Source of the DNA: Babesia bovis T2Bo
Taxonomy: Eukaryota > Apicomplexa > Aconoidasida > Piroplasmida > Babesiidae
Direction of reading: 5' to 3'
Assembly: GCF_000165395.2 (NCBI RefSeq)
Contig: NW_026261572.1
Span: 434,001-498,000 of the forward strand
Length of the DNA: 64,000 nucleotides
A program made the position numbers and the translations under genes. Positions 21,655 to 31,343 of the stretch are shown here, in pieces (position 1 is the stretch's first letter; the number at the start of each line of letters is the position of its first letter). The notes under the pieces were generated by a model, which ran no database searches, was not told where the DNA came from, and was given only the letters and a program-made list of their open reading frames with translations.

Positions 21655-22558
21655 TCATAACTTCATGGCTGGTACCAGTGATCCTGGTGTCTTATCGTCA
21701 TAGTACCCGTCGTTAGTTAACGGGCCACCATAATACAATCCGAATCGCGTCTCACCCGTATATTTCAACGATCCGAGGTCAGTTAACTCTTCTTTCCGTA
21801 GTATGGTGGCAAAGAAATGCCCATCACGTGCTACTCGCTTTTTAGGTACACCACTGCAGAATTTGGCTACTGTACCGAATGCCATTGTGCTATCATGGCT
21901 CTCTAGGCTCATGGTAAAGAATGAGCATCCCTTGGTGCCCGTGCAATAATGTGCTGCTTCCATTGGTGTCATATCACGGGCAGTATCCAAGACTTTGCCA
22001 TCATGGCACTCTGCCACTTGGTTCAGCCACACGGTGTATGGCTTGCACATATTTTGTAGATGTACCCCTTTTATAGCGGTTACCCATCCGTTCTTGGGGT
22101 ATAGTGCTGTCCAACCTGCGCCGTTACAAAGCCAAGTGGCATCTGATTGCGGTATGCTGTTGCCAGCGTCCAACACATCGCTAGGCCGTGTTGAAAATGT
22201 CTTCTTGGCGGTATGACAGAAGAATGTACACTCTTCATGCTCACTGCACGTATCCATGGCATCTTCAAATGGTGTCTGTGGGCGTTGGTGGATTGCTATT
22301 GGCACTTACCTCTGATGCTGCATCCATGATGCTACTACCGTCGCAAAACTGAGCTCTTTGTATACCTTTCTATACTAACCTACCCTCCTTGCATTCTGTA
22401 CTAGCAGGTACTCGCTTATATCATTTATTCCCGGTGTACCGGTCCCCCTGGTACCAAGGTTTGACTGCTTCAGCCCTGTGGCAATGTAACTACATATTCC
22501 TGGACGTACCTGTGACTAATACGGACGCCAAACAGAGCCATGCCAATGCGATATTCAT
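21655..22558 (-). CDS. Secreted cysteine-rich protein with two PAN/apple-like modules
   Basis: Four exons: 22558-22510, 22475-22384, 22348-22310 and 22275-21655, with introns of 34, 35 and 34 nt, give 266 residues. The first exon encodes a clear signal peptide (MNIALAWLCLASVLVTG). Two similar modules follow. Each begins with Cys-x-Asp-Gly, then about ten residues later an x-A-x-x-TP-x-[ED]-A run, then Cys-x(5)-Cys-[ST]-FF, and later another Cys-[NS]-G. This resembles PAN/apple folds used by apicomplexans in extracellular adhesion, but I cannot assign the family firmly. No transmembrane segment or GPI signal is obvious, so it is probably soluble or vesicular. Confidence 0.75.
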
Positions 22559-22620
22559 TTTTAACGATTTTACAGCTCCTCAGGGCGATATCACGCATAC
22601 ACACCAAAACGACATCGCAC

Positions 22621-22642
22621 ACACCAAGTCATGACTTGGTGT
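22621..22642. promoter_or_regulatory. Perfect 22-bp palindrome upstream of the secreted-protein gene
   Basis: The half-site ACACCAAGTCA is followed immediately by its exact reverse complement with no spacer. It lies 63 bp upstream of the secreted-protein ATG and 121 bp from the MetAP stop. It could bind a dimeric regulator such as an ApiAP2 protein, or form an RNA hairpin if transcribed. Function is inference. Confidence 0.5.
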
Positions 22643-22763
22643 AACTAGACGCAATATTTAACATCCGTGGGACAAAACATATCCACCGTATGTTTTAGGT
22701 ATCATTTGAGGTACACATGCCTAATACGCTTTCACACCCTACACCCATGTTGCATCCATGTGT

Positions 22764-24735
22764 CTAATACATGACCTGTAAATCAGTATTCCATATCAAT
22801 GGCGGTGACGACGGTAATCTCTGCGTTAGTATTTCATGGCCATGGTCCGTTATTAGCACTGTGTGCTCGAATTGAGCGGTCTTCCTTGCATCTGAGGTGG
22901 CCATGGTCCATCCATCAGGCCACGTGATAACTTCACAATCCATACTACGCGTGACGATAGGTTCTATGGTGAATACCATACCAGGTTCCATAACAACCTC
23001 ACTTTGGTTTCGCGTATGTTCAATGATTGGATTTTCATGGAAATTACGACCTATACCATGTCCAACCAGGTTTGGCACAACCCTGAATCCATATTGTTCC
23101 ACGTGGTCTGATATAACATCGCCTATTCGACTTATCCTATGGAATAATAGGGACACTATACACAACTTACGGTACCCCTGGTGCGCATATGGCAATTGCT
23201 TTCATCATGGCGTCATGTGTTATTTGCATTAGCTCGATGTCCTCCTTGAATGTATGCGTGAAGAGGTATGGTTTCTTTCTTCTATCGGGGTCAACTCTAT
23301 TGAATATATGGTGTATCACCTCTGGGTTCTCTAGGGTGGCATACCGCTTAGGTTGCCCCGGAGGGGCGATATAAGTTGGTATTTGCGATTCCACAACACC
23401 TACAACTCGTCCTTTATAGGTAACCGCTTCATTTGCGGTGTACCACGCCTCTATATCTGGCATTATCCTCTTGGCAACAGGGTCCAGGTCATCATTGTTC
23501 TTAGTGCCAAATATTGGCCTTCGTCCTGGATCGCCTGTATAGAGCATATCAAACCACTCTTCCCAGCCATCCTGAGGCCCTAATCGCCTTACTGCAGTGT
23601 CCATACACTGCAGTATGTTCAATTCGGTCATCACGGTAGCTCCGGAATCCCAGAGATTATCGTGGAATTTGGCATTGTACCGCAGTTTGTTACGTTCATA
23701 CATTCCAATATCATGGTTCATAGAAGCCAGCTTCTTTGGGTCTTCTGCTGGTAGGACCATAAAGGTCTCCGAGACATCGCCATGGAACCCATCGGCATAG
23801 ACCGTTACATCAACGTTTATAATGTCTCCCGCTGCAAGCACTGTTGAGTCGGGTATGCCTGTTCATTGTTACGTTAGACTGCAGCAACCTACCATGGCAC
23901 ACAATCTCATTGATTGATGTACAAACTGATTTGGGGAACCCGTGGTAATTTAATGGCGACGGGTATACCTTCTTTAACCGGCACATACGATGTATGTGCC
24001 GGTCAATGTAATCCGTGAACATGCCTTCGACAATCAAGGGTGACACTGAATCCAGGACTTCCCGTGCTATGCGACACGCATAGCGTATGCCCGCTATCTC
24101 GGAATCCGTCTTTATAGTACCGCGAGGGTCGTGCTCCCTAAGGGTAATTAGATATATATAGGTATACCTACCCGCGATAGTCGACATCCCTGGGATAGTC
24201 CACATATTTAGGCAAACCGCTAGCATAGTAGTTTGGGCGTTTTATGTTTTTACCGGGAAGCAGCCTGCCAGTGACAATACCCTTTTTAATAGGACCTGTG
24301 GAATCTAGGGGATTCGGGCACTAACCTACCGGTGAATTCATAATGCTCCCATAACTCCTTAATACTAGCGCTAGGATATTGCTTGGCGAAGTCATCAACT
24401 ATCTCTTTGGTGCGATTGGATTTAGGTTCGGGGGTCTTCTTTTTTTTTATACCAAACCCTTCTGGTTTAGGCCTGCGTATGTAACGCTCCTTGTCCAAGA
24501 TATGCTTTTGACTGTAAATGGCATTTACGTTACGTTTATTGGCCTGGTGACTGTTTTGGAGTCCTCTAGGACTACATTGCGATAGGAATCCTAGATGTCT
24601 AGGTTGAGGAGCTAACCCATGGAAATAACACCTGGGTGATGCATTGCCATAGACCCTGCAAATCGATCCCACAAGCACTACATTGGCATTATAAGTACTT
24701 AACGCAGCAACCAGTGCCACAAAGGGTAGTATCAT
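22764..24735 (-). CDS. Type 1 methionine aminopeptidase with putative apicoplast leader
   Basis: Five exons: 24735-24330, 24295-24172, 24137-23893, 23858-23171 and 23136-22764, all introns 34 nt, give 611 residues. The enzyme removes initiator Met. All five metal ligands of the family are present: Asp275, Asp286, His514, Glu546 and Glu578, in NVDVTVYADGFHGD, VGHGIG, FTIEP and QFEHT contexts. The N-terminus (MILPFVALVAALSTY...) reads as a signal peptide followed by a basic, Ser/Asn-rich stretch, the form of an apicoplast bipartite leader. About 150 extra residues separate the Asp pair from the next helix (about 298-465), absent from bacterial and human MetAP1. Confidence 0.9.
23977..24003. repeat. 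12-bp inverted repeat with 3-nt loop inside the MetAP coding region
   Basis: ACCGGCACATAC at 23977-23988 and its exact complement GTATGTGCCGGT at 23992-24003 are separated by GAT. The hairpin lies within exon 3 and is translated, so it would also form in the mRNA. Perfect 12-bp arms are unusual for coding sequence of this composition. Confidence 0.55.
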
Positions 24736-25503
24736 GTATGTCCTCTGGCCATACACATATGAAACACACACGCTATTGTACCATAGAGTCCCTAGATAAC
24801 CGGCAGTGATATTAGCGTTGCTATATTGGCACTATAGAATCACGAAATAAACATCTAGTGTGGCTCTGATGAGTGTATATTAATCAACATAAACCCTGGT
24901 ATCATAGGATCCCTAACCCACACGACGCGAGATTCCATGGTAAAATCAAGCATATAGACAGAACTGGTAGCCGTAGCACAACTACCATGTAGACCAATAA
25001 ATAATTAGCACATGTGCTATGGCGCAAATCGACTCCTGGTATATATTATAAAACATTTAGTTGGTTGCGGTGTCCGGAAACATAGAGCTACTCCATATAG
25101 ATCAACAGGTAATTCGTCACGGATTGTGTATTAATATTGGAGTGTAGTCCATCTAAAATTAGAAACTATGTTCCCAGGGGTTACAAGGTGACACACAGCA
25201 GTACACACACCGGGATCCCTGGATACATGGTCGGAAAACAATTAAGATTGTGTGATCGAGATCCAGTGTATCCCCTCTAGCTCAGTATAAAGTAATTTAT
25301 ATGTTGTAGTGAATTTACAAGTGTCATATTATGCTTACTAGCCGGTTTGTATTATTGTCGGGGCAGCTTGCTGTGCAGGGAGAACAATTGAAAGAAATTC
25401 AGTACTGTGAACACTAAATAAAAAGGATACTAATATAATCTGGTGCGGGTGTATTATTAGGAGCAAGATAAGTCAAAATCATCTGGCCATTTAGGTGCGA
25501 TAG
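24736..25503. promoter_or_regulatory. 768-nt divergent intergenic region (MetAP / RING-FHA)
   Basis: This holds the promoters and leaders of two divergent genes and no convincing ORF. The plus-strand base composition changes here from T/G-rich on the left to A/C-rich on the right (see findings). Short A-rich runs occur but no repeat array or RNA gene is seen. Confidence 0.4.
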
Positions 25504-28083
25504 ATGGAGAGCGAGTTGTTTCCTCTGACACCTACCGCATCTGATCGAATTACTGACACCTCCGTGTGCGGTGTCCCGTTGGATAGAGAGTCTTTAGATG
25601 TGTGCGATACGGAGTCGAGAGCTGGTTACGGCGGTGTGTTACCAATTTCTCCACTAAAGCGTCGTTCCTTAGTTGCTGAAATGGATCTCCACCTAAAGCG
25701 CCCAGCGGTCTGCGATTCTAGTTCAGGAATGCTTAAAGGAGGTTCTTTCGTCTCCGATGATATATCGCAGGATTACAATTGTGTCAATTCCTCAACTACT
25801 GTCTCGTCTGGATTGAATCCTGGTTCAGATATGATTGACCAGCATCTGTATCTACCACATTCAAGTGAGTTCGACATGTCAAACGATGGTGAGTACCGGG
25901 ATTCTGGTCACAGCAACCCTGTAACTTCGCGTGATCGTACTGCAAGTTCTATTTTACTGCATGCTCAAATGCCTCCAGTGGAGCAGATGGATATTTGTGT
26001 TAACCGTCAGATTGATTACGACGGCCACCTTCAGGAGGGCGAGTGCGACACTTCCATCTGTGTGGACCAGTCTTCCATAGGTACTATGAAGTCTGGTTGC
26101 ACAACGCAGAACACGTCTCGTGAACGTAGTGAGTGTGACAACAACTCCCCAATGCTTTCTTACAATCCCAGTAGTCCCAGGTTACCTCCTCGTGACATGC
26201 AGGGTTTAAGTATGATGCCGTACGACTCTGATATGCCTGCTGATGATAACATGTTACCATCCCAGCATATGGAGAGTATCAACATATCAGACCCGCATGT
26301 TGGTTTTGAGCATATCGATTCATATCCCGTTCGGGGTGACTTCGCTGGCATGAGCCAGATGGAGAGCTCGGTATCCATGGCTCATTTGGAGAATACTGCC
26401 ATCCTGGATACTATGTTAGGTCCCACTCGGAGTGCCGACGCTTCCGTGTCTAACATGCTACGCTCCAGTCTTGACCTGCGTGGTCAGAGTGACACCGTCG
26501 GTAGCCTGGAGATTCGTCGTTTAAGCAATGCATCCGTTAACCTCGCTAGTGACTGCAGCGACTTGAAGCGTCAGATCGTTGTTGACGAGAATTTGACTAA
26601 CAACATTTTAAAGGACCTTATATGCTCCATCTGTTTGGATTATTTTTACCATCCAGTTACTCTATTTTGCGGGCATACGTTCTGCCGGTATTGCATTGGT
26701 CATTTCAGACTGGCTTCTAAATTCTGCCCGCTCTGTCGAAGGGAGGTTGGTCGCATCCCAGCGGTGACCACTATACTCTGGAACTTGGTAAAGTCCTTGA
26801 AAATAAGGAAGCGCTCTGTGATACCACCAGCTCCTCGCGATGTTATGCTCGAGGAGGAGCATCTGTGGTGGCAGGAGAATTGCCTCAAGCACTTTATGAG
26901 TTTGCCATTGTTTTTACGTATCATGTTCCGTGATATAGTCCAATCACCTCCTTTTTTCGACGATGTTTGCAGTTGCGTTGCTGATTACTTTGACCGCAAT
27001 GACAAGTGGTCAAAGACTAAATGGCTATTCACAGTTGAGGACGCTCACGTGCTGCGTCGGCTCATTGGGTTCGATAGCGATAACATGGAATACACCGCCA
27101 CGAGGTTGCACCTTTGGATAGAAGACTATCTGTCCAATAACCCGAACCTGAGTTCGTATTCCGACGACCCTATTCCTTATGTCATCCGTGTACAGGCTGA
27201 CATAACCCACAAGATCGAGCCGATTCTATTTAACGCCTTTGAGATTCTTAACAGGCTGCCCTGGGACGTCGGGCGCCACAACAAGAGTTTAATACATCTA
27301 CCGCATTCATCGGTATCACTAAGTCACTTGGTGTTCCTACCGTGTGGACAGGGTGGTATTGGTATAACTGATTGCGGGTCAACCATTGGTACTATGATCA
27401 AGATTCAGGGTCAACACACCCTTCGTGACGGAGACCGTATTCATATAGGTGACAAGCACGAATTGGATATTATATTGTCTAACGACACCTCAATGTCACC
27501 CTATGGAAACTTTATGTGGGACCCCGAGCACAGGGTAGTGGTTGACGTTACAAGCTTGGAATCTACTGAATGGGATGCGTCAACTCTGGAACCTATAGAG
27601 TGTCCATTGAGAATACGCATATACGCTGACTCACAGGATGAACGAGATTTATGGGTGAGCCCTAAGGGTGTTATACTAGGGCGCGGACCGCAGACGCAGT
27701 CTAACTTCGAGAAGATTAGCGTCACCACCCAAAACGGATACATCTCGCGCGAACATTGCTTACTATGCTACGATGGCAGTTATAACCCAGGTGAACGTTG
27801 GATTTTACGCGATATGAGCACCCTGGGCACATTTTTGAAGTTGAAGCCATTCCAGCCGCCGTATAAAATACAGGTTGGCAGTTTATTTAAAGTGGGTCAA
27901 TGCAAGCTGGAGCTTTGTGACGCATCCAGCGCACTGAGTCGCCGCGGCCAGCACTCGCCAGCTACATTGATTCTATCTCATCTGATACACAATCATTTCT
28001 CTACAATGTCAGCTCCCATGGTTACAGCCCCGCCCGAGGGCACAAACATAGTACAATCTAGCAACGAACAGTCGGAGGTGTAA
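25504..28083 (+). CDS. RING-finger and FHA-domain protein, probable E3 ubiquitin ligase
   Basis: A single exon encodes 859 residues. The first 360 are Ser/Asp-rich and disordered. A C3HC4 RING follows near residues 373-412 (CSICLDYFYHP, FCGHTFCRYC, CPLC). A helical region comes next, then an FHA-like segment at about 600-660 (GGIGITDCGSTIGTMIKI) and a clearer FHA domain at about 715-800 with the hallmark GRG, ISREH and STLGTFL blocks. FHA domains bind phosphothreonine, so the protein may ubiquitinate phosphorylated partners, as RNF8/CHFR-type ligases do. Whether the first FHA copy still binds phosphopeptide is unclear. Confidence 0.88.
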   Translation: MESELFPLTPTASDRITDTSVCGVPLDRESLDVCDTESRAGYGGVLPISPLKRRSLVAEMDLHLKRPAVCDSSSGMLKGGSFVSDDISQDYNCVNSSTTVSSGLNPGSDMIDQHLYLPHSSEFDMSNDGEYRDSGHSNPVTSRDRTASSILLHAQMPPVEQMDICVNRQIDYDGHLQEGECDTSICVDQSSIGTMKSGCTTQNTSRERSECDNNSPMLSYNPSSPRLPPRDMQGLSMMPYDSDMPADDNMLPSQHMESINISDPHVGFEHIDSYPVRGDFAGMSQMESSVSMAHLENTAILDTMLGPTRSADASVSNMLRSSLDLRGQSDTVGSLEIRRLSNASVNLASDCSDLKRQIVVDENLTNNILKDLICSICLDYFYHPVTLFCGHTFCRYCIGHFRLASKFCPLCRREVGRIPAVTTILWNLVKSLKIRKRSVIPPAPRDVMLEEEHLWWQENCLKHFMSLPLFLRIMFRDIVQSPPFFDDVCSCVADYFDRNDKWSKTKWLFTVEDAHVLRRLIGFDSDNMEYTATRLHLWIEDYLSNNPNLSSYSDDPIPYVIRVQADITHKIEPILFNAFEILNRLPWDVGRHNKSLIHLPHSSVSLSHLVFLPCGQGGIGITDCGSTIGTMIKIQGQHTLRDGDRIHIGDKHELDIILSNDTSMSPYGNFMWDPEHRVVVDVTSLESTEWDASTLEPIECPLRIRIYADSQDERDLWVSPKGVILGRGPQTQSNFEKISVTTQNGYISREHCLLCYDGSYNPGERWILRDMSTLGTFLKLKPFQPPYKIQVGSLFKVGQCKLELCDASSALSRRGQHSPATLILSHLIHNHFSTMSAPMVTAPPEGTNIVQSSNEQSEV

Positions 28084-28528
28084 TGTTTAAATATACACAT
28101 AATGCGGGTTTACACATGCTGTGACTGGTGACGCGCGCTTGAACCCATGTGGGCAGTCAGTCCCAACGACAAACCGACGGCACAGAATAAGTTTAATCAA
28201 TTGTATAATAGGAGGTACCATATCCCTGAAATGCGAGGATCGGGGATACCCTGCGCGTCAACGTGCCGCAACGAGGTTAGGTGTAGCAACTATGCAGCCC
28301 TGTGCAAAAGTACTGGCGATGCGGTTATTAACCAGAGTGCTTGCAGCATTAAACTAAGTATATTATAATCCAAAGTGCAGTGAAGAATAAACGGGAATCA
28401 CTGCCAAGCTATTATCGAATACACATTCGATAGAGCTACACCCTGGAATGATTTAAAATAACAATTTTTAAATGCAGTTTGACTTTTAATCATCTCTGGA
28501 GGATCCTAGGCCTATACACATTAACAAA
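28084..28528. other. 445-nt intergenic region with one doubtful 73-codon ORF
   Basis: Between two plus-strand genes. An ATG at 28147 opens a 73-codon frame to 28368 containing several Cys (for example ASTCRNEVRCSNYAALC), but I recognise no family and a second overlapping frame is equally open. It is more likely 3' UTR plus promoter of the HAD gene. Confidence 0.3.
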
Positions 28529-29449
28529 ATGAGCGACGTTATAGGTGCCAGCTCAGCCAATTCCTTCATGGCTTCCGATATGCAAAACCACGGAGCTACT
28601 TTCCGTCTGATTGACGATAATATTTGTGATGTAAATGCAGTAGTTAAACGCAAGACAGTTGTAAGGATATCCGATGCGGTACATAGGTGTGGTACCACAG
28701 CATCGGAATGCGTGTCAAATGACGTCAGTGACGCTAGGAATAACGAAGATACCGAGAGCACGGACTGCGCAAGTGCCGAAGTATCCAGCGGTGATGAAGC
28801 AGTACCAGCGCAATCACAAAGCACATCCGATCTGGTAATCTTCGATTACGATGACACCATTCTACCAACATTCGCCCTGGCATGCTCACAGAGGAGTGGA
28901 CTGGGCCACCTACTAGACCCAGAGATGATATCTAAAGAACTCGATCGATTGACAGAATCAGTATTGGCAAACCTAAACAAGGTGCTGTCAATCTCGAGAT
29001 TAGTTATAGTTACAAATGCAAGTTATGAATGGCTAATGCAGAGTTGCGAACGCTACATCCCACGCGTGGCTGAATTCTTCGCTGTTAACAATATTCGCAT
29101 CATATCAGCACGTGACAGGTTAGAAAACAGTTTGTTGTCACAGCGACACTGGAAGTACTTCATCTTCATTGACCTCATCGAGGAGTACTTCAACGACGAA
29201 TTGAAAAACGGCTTGCCCTTCACAGTTACATCAATAGGTGACGGCAGCGAAGAACGCGAGGCGTGCATGAAGCTAGCAGCTATTTTCAAAAACCAGTCGT
29301 GGATTTTCAAAAATTTGAAGTTCCTGTCGCAGCCTACAGTTGGCTGCTTAATACAACAGCATATACTACTTGCCAAGTCATTTGACAGCTTCTTCTCACT
29401 GAAGACATCAGCGGACCTGTGCATCCTGTTCGACAAAAGCAAGTCCTAA
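28529..29449 (+). CDS. HAD-superfamily protein
   Basis: A single exon encodes 306 residues. After about 100 disordered, acidic residues comes HAD motif I, FDYDDT, at about residue 104. The nucleophile and acid/base Asp pair of HAD phosphatases is DxDxT, which is met here. Motif II is probably VIVTNAS, and SIGDGSEEREAC looks like motif IV. The arrangement fits a small-molecule or protein phosphatase with an alpha-helical cap, similar to uncharacterised protist and plant HAD proteins. The substrate cannot be inferred. It is convergent with the membrane-protein gene, 81 nt away. Confidence 0.8.
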   Translation: MSDVIGASSANSFMASDMQNHGATFRLIDDNICDVNAVVKRKTVVRISDAVHRCGTTASECVSNDVSDARNNEDTESTDCASAEVSSGDEAVPAQSQSTSDLVIFDYDDTILPTFALACSQRSGLGHLLDPEMISKELDRLTESVLANLNKVLSISRLVIVTNASYEWLMQSCERYIPRVAEFFAVNNIRIISARDRLENSLLSQRHWKYFIFIDLIEEYFNDELKNGLPFTVTSIGDGSEEREACMKLAAIFKNQSWIFKNLKFLSQPTVGCLIQQHILLAKSFDSFFSLKTSADLCILFDKSKS

Positions 29450-29530
29450 AATGGACATTGAACGCCAAAAAATGGTATAATTTATTAATAGCTATATATT
29501 ACATATGGTGTTTCGGAACTGTGACATCAT

Positions 29531-30778
29531 TCAAAGCGTCTTGAGAAACACTTCGTGTACAGTAGGTCGTGAGCCATTGGTCACGTAGGCCAGGGTACAC
29601 GTTAGCATATATGATATATGGAACACCGTGCTCTGCATGTAATTGTCCTTTACCTCATGGGCATTGACGCCTATCCACAACACGTTGTAATTGGCATCAG
29701 TACAACGGAAACCAACGTCAAATATAGGCTCGTGATGCGGTAGGTACACAACGGGAAATTCCCTGGAACCACTATACCGATGTGGCACATCACCACTGGT
29801 GTTAACCTTATCACACGACATTTTAGCACCAACTTGGACATAGCCATTTAGGTGTACTTCCTGGTTTTTCTCACTGTATGATATGCAAGGTAGATACAGC
29901 ACTTACATGTATATTTGGCCCATGCCCTCAAAATCACGCGACTCAATTAAGTTGCCATTACCACCTAATGACAGGGCTTCATAGTCACCACGCGGCTTCA
30001 AATCAACAGACGGCTCCCATAGCTGGTCTTCCTGGAATACAAAGCGCTTGAAGTCTACACGTAAGTCGGAGTCCAAAATGGTTGATGACCAAATTTCTTC
30101 GGTTGGACTCGATTCATATTCATAATGGATAGTAGTATCCAAAATGGTTGCGCCCCTAACACAGAATGGAATGGGTATGACTAGCACCTACGGGAACCGA
30201 TGCGTCGCCTGGGTTACACTGTAGATTATAGATAGAGTTGATAAAAACATGTTTGCGCATCCCCACTGTACATATATTAACTATAATATCATAAATACCT
30301 TCATCACGCTCGATTTGGTAGTGTTGCCAGCACAGAATAAAACACTGCCAACAAACCACATCATGGGATACTGGAGTAGAAACCCAAGGAAAAGTGTTAT
30401 CTTAAGAATTAAGGAATCATATGTAACGTCAGAAGCACGCCTAGCATTTCCACCCTCAACATCCCGACCACCAGATGGAGCACCGGCATTATTGCGATCT
30501 ATCTCATGGCGCATGAAACGCATCACACGCTCCTTTATCCGTTTGCCTAACCTGGCCTTAAGGTTGCAATAGGAGTCATAAAAAGCTGCAACGTGCATCC
30601 GTAAGTGGCGTGAATTCTGATTTGGGAGATTAGGAATTATATCAGCAATCTCCACATCCAAATTTGTAGGGGCACCTACTTCTGTTGCTGGGTTAGTACC
30701 AACACAACTACCTCCAGAATGGGCAGTGGCGCCCATTGTCTGCAGAGGGATGCCCTCATCGTCAGCGTTGCACGCCAT
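29531..30778 (-). CDS. Single-pass membrane protein of unknown function
   Basis: Three exons: 30778-30299, 30187-29907 and 29873-29531, with introns of 111 and 33 nt, give 367 residues. About 130 hydrophilic residues (Gly/Asn-rich, then basic) precede one hydrophobic segment, ITLFLGFLLQYPMMWFVGSV, after which about 200 residues of beta-rich sequence follow. That suggests a type II topology with the larger part in the lumen or outside. No family recognised. The chosen ATG lies inside the 3' end of the preceding gene, overlapping it by 17 nt; the next in-frame ATG is 42 nt downstream and would abolish the overlap. The 111-nt intron could hide a small additional exon. Confidence 0.6.
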
Positions 30779-31339
30779 CGCCACTAGTTGGTGTCTCGGG
30801 ATTATATACAGGAGCCAGAGTCTCCGGCCAAGGCTCCAAATTGGCACTAAACTGCCAGTCAGCCACTATACGCTCCTTCTCACGCTTGCTGTATCCCTCA
30901 ATCAAATAGCTGAATAAGTATATAAGATAGAATATGTGAGCACAACCATCACTGTGTATGAGATAGAATATACAGGCACAACCATCACTGTATATGTGAT
31001 AGAATATACAGGGACAACCATCACTCTATATAAGACACAGTATCACACAAGGGGACTATAGAGACATACCTACCGGTCTTGCCGTTTAGAAACTCTACTC
31101 GCATAGATGCAGGTGCGTCGTAGTCAAGAATCTCCCAAGTTACATACAACTGAGGGAATTTTAACTTCAACCGCTCACCAGTAGTATATACAACCAGCCT
31201 CCTATAGACAGTGTCTTGAATTCGAACCTATTTACCTTGCGATGTCTGCAGTCTCAAGACGCTTATTGGAGTATGAAATGTGCAAACGCCTTAAAGCCCC
31301 TAATATGTGTAAAGGTGGTACCAGCGAGTACCTTTGCAT
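30762..31339 (-). CDS. Mitochondrial ribosomal protein with L51/S25/CI-B8-type fold (candidate)
   Basis: Three exons: 31339-31236, 31201-31070 and 30909-30762, with introns of 34 and 160 nt, give 127 residues. The order of motifs, a strand-rich FPQLYVTWEILDYDAP, then MRVEFLNGKTGSYLIEGYSK, then KERIVADW, matches the thioredoxin-like domain shared by mL43, mS25 and complex I B8 subunits. In those proteins a conserved Pro-rich strand and a short Tyr-x-Asn/Asp-Gly hairpin precede the last helix. Apicomplexans lack complex I, so a mitoribosomal role is favoured; I cannot choose between mL43 and mS25. The start codon is 4 nt after the ADAT3 stop. Confidence 0.65.
30925..31032. repeat. Three tandem 36-bp repeats inside an intron
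   Basis: Units at 30925-30960, 30961-30996 and 30997-31032 share the core GATAGAATAT and ACAACCATCACT with a few substitutions. They fill most of the 160-nt second intron of the mitoribosomal-type gene. The unit length matches the usual intron size of this genome. Confidence 0.8.
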
Positions 31340-31343
31340 TATA

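Noticed and set aside
28147..28368. 73-codon Cys-containing ORF between the RING-FHA and HAD genes
   Set aside because: No family, and another frame across the same bases is equally open; kept only as a note in the intergenic entry.
29531..30778. Assignment of the type II membrane protein to the CLPTM1 family
   Set aside because: A few residues resemble CLPTM1 near the luminal strands, but the multiple C-terminal membrane segments of that family are missing.
31195..31235. GGTTCGAATTC on the minus strand resembling a tRNA T-loop
   Set aside because: It lies within a 34-nt intron of the mitoribosomal-type gene and no acceptor or anticodon stem can be drawn around it.
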